A program made the translations under genes and the position numbers. Below, piece by piece: positions 14,028 to 14,705 of a DNA stretch of 14,705 nt. Location of the stretch: NCBI GenBank assembly GCA_025356695.1, contig JANXSE010000435.1, forward strand, positions 1-14,705. The letters are read 5' to 3'. The first letter of the stretch is position 1. Every line of letters begins with the position of its first letter. The notes below the pieces were generated by a model. That model was not told where the DNA came from. It saw nothing but the letters and a program-made list of their open reading frames with translations, and searched no databases. Origin of the DNA: Betaproteobacteria bacterium (lineage in GTDB: Bacteria; Pseudomonadota; Gammaproteobacteria; Burkholderiales; SG8-41).

Positions 14028-14705
14028 TCAGCGGTCAATCGTTTGATAAGTGAGCCGCCGACCCTTGACGCCAGCGAGCAACGCATCAGCGCGCTCAGTG
14101 TCGTTCGAGCCGAACTTGACCCACTTACCACCGACTTTCTCTTTAGTCTCACGATGGTTGTAACGGAAATCGAACTCCGAAACGTAACGCTGCAAATGTT
14201 GCGGGCTAACGTGGTGGAAGGTGCCAACAATGCCACGCTTGAGGATGCTGAAAAACCCCTCAATGGTGTTGCTATGAACATCGCCACGCACGTATTCGCC
14301 GGCTTCGTGGTTGACGGTTTGGTGGCTGGCGAACATCGGGCGCAAGGCGCGCAGCGGACGCTCTCCATCAGTCATCAGATTGACGTTGGCGGTATTGATT
14401 TGCGCTTCGAGAATCGGCTTGAGAGTCTTGACGTTGACGCTAGGCACATGGAACGAACGGACTTTGCCGCCGCGCTCAACCAGCGAGAACACCGCGTGCT
14501 TGTGGTGCGTGCTGCGGGCCTTCTTCACATTCGGCTTGTTGCCGAAATAGGTTTCATCGGCCTCGATGTGCTTGCCCAGGCCGCCAAGCGGCTCCGTGCC
14601 GTTCTGCTTCATGGCCTCGCGGATACGATGGCCCATGAACCAAGCCGACTTGAGCGTGACGCCAAGCGTGCGGTGAAGCTGGTTGCTGGAAACGCCCTTC
14701 TTGGA
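14028..14705 (-). CDS. IS1595/ISXO2-type transposase, 5' end cut by the window
   Basis: The reading frame is open to the window edge, so about 225 residues are seen and the start is missing. Upstream of the internal ATG at 14636 the frame still reads SKKGVSSNQLHRTLGVTLKS and AWFMGHRIREAM, a normal ISXO2-type segment, so 14636 is not the start. The catalytic DDE-like domain has IEADETYFGNK (first Asp), NLMTDGERPL (second Asp) and HSNTIEGFFSILKRG, where the third position appears to be Asn as in the DDN-K variants of IS1595 transposases. FDFRYNHRE ends the domain. No frameshift is seen, so it may be functional. It probably leads the three genes that follow. Confidence 0.9.
   Translation of the reverse strand, partial: SKKGVSSNQLHRTLGVTLKSAWFMGHRIREAMKQNGTEPLGGLGKHIEADETYFGNKPNVKKARSTHHKHAVFSLVERGGKVRSFHVPSVNVKTLKPILEAQINTANVNLMTDGERPLRALRPMFASHQTVNHEAGEYVRGDVHSNTIEGFFSILKRGIVGTFHHVSPQHLQRYVSEFDFRYNHRETKEKVGGKWVKFGSNDTERADALLAGVKGRRLTYQTIDR

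Larger units (their letters stand above)
12423..14705 (-). mobile_element. Probable IS1595-family element with passenger genes (left part only)
   Basis: The transposase at 14028-14705 is followed on the same strand by three tightly packed genes with no terminator or obvious element end between. Sampled lines here are near 50% G+C against about 60% in the rest. The proposed outer end is TGTTATATTTTGCATACCC at 12423-12441, where a dispersed repeat is broken. The other end is outside the window, so neither an inverted repeat nor a target duplication can be confirmed. Some IS1595-family elements are known to carry passenger genes. Confidence 0.4.

Overview
The window looks like chromosome of a GC-rich betaproteobacterium, most likely in or near Burkholderiales. 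Sampled lines are about 60% G+C. The main clues are two orphan Bug/TctC solute-binding proteins, a YbfB-type MFS pump beside a LysR regulator, and several palindromic intergenic repeats. Genus cannot be told from the sequence alone.

Layout. Positions 76-1056 (-) encode a Bug-family binding protein, followed by a small lipoprotein (1226-1669, -) and a conserved cytosolic protein (1907-2398, +). A Crp/Fnr-type regulator (2589-3299, -) is separated by a 400-bp gene-free GC-rich gap from a second Bug protein (3700-4725, +). That gene converges on a secreted cysteine-rich protein (4843-5418, -) across a 129-bp palindromic element that holds both stop codons. A bacterial RIO-type kinase (5573-6418, +) runs into a glutathione S-transferase gene (6430-7025, -) broken by a one-base frameshift. 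The GST lies directly behind a YbfB-like MFS transporter (7050-8240, -). A LysR regulator (8315-9181, +) is divergent from the transporter and is followed closely by a zinc alcohol dehydrogenase (9209-10240, +). A large CocE/NonD hydrolase (10428-12170, -) closes the ordinary chromosomal part.

The right end, from about 12420 to the window edge, differs: sampled lines fall to about 50% G+C. It reads, on the minus strand, IS1595/ISXO2-type transposase (cut by the window edge), a 63-aa basic protein, a 269-aa protein with a beta-rich C-terminal half, and a PIN-domain nuclease. Gaps are 38-41 nt, 5 nt and a 14-nt overlap. I read this as a transposase-linked three-gene PIN module, possibly a toxin-antitoxin-like passenger of the mobile element. 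A candidate element end lies at 12423-12441, where a dispersed GGGGGAAGG-type repeat is interrupted after GGGGGAA.

Working together: the LysR gene probably controls the divergent MFS-GST unit and its own unit with the alcohol dehydrogenase, which would suit uptake, efflux or detoxification of a small organic compound. Three of the four convergent gene junctions carry long inverted repeats that could serve as bidirectional transcription stops. No rRNA, tRNA, CRISPR array or phage genes were seen.
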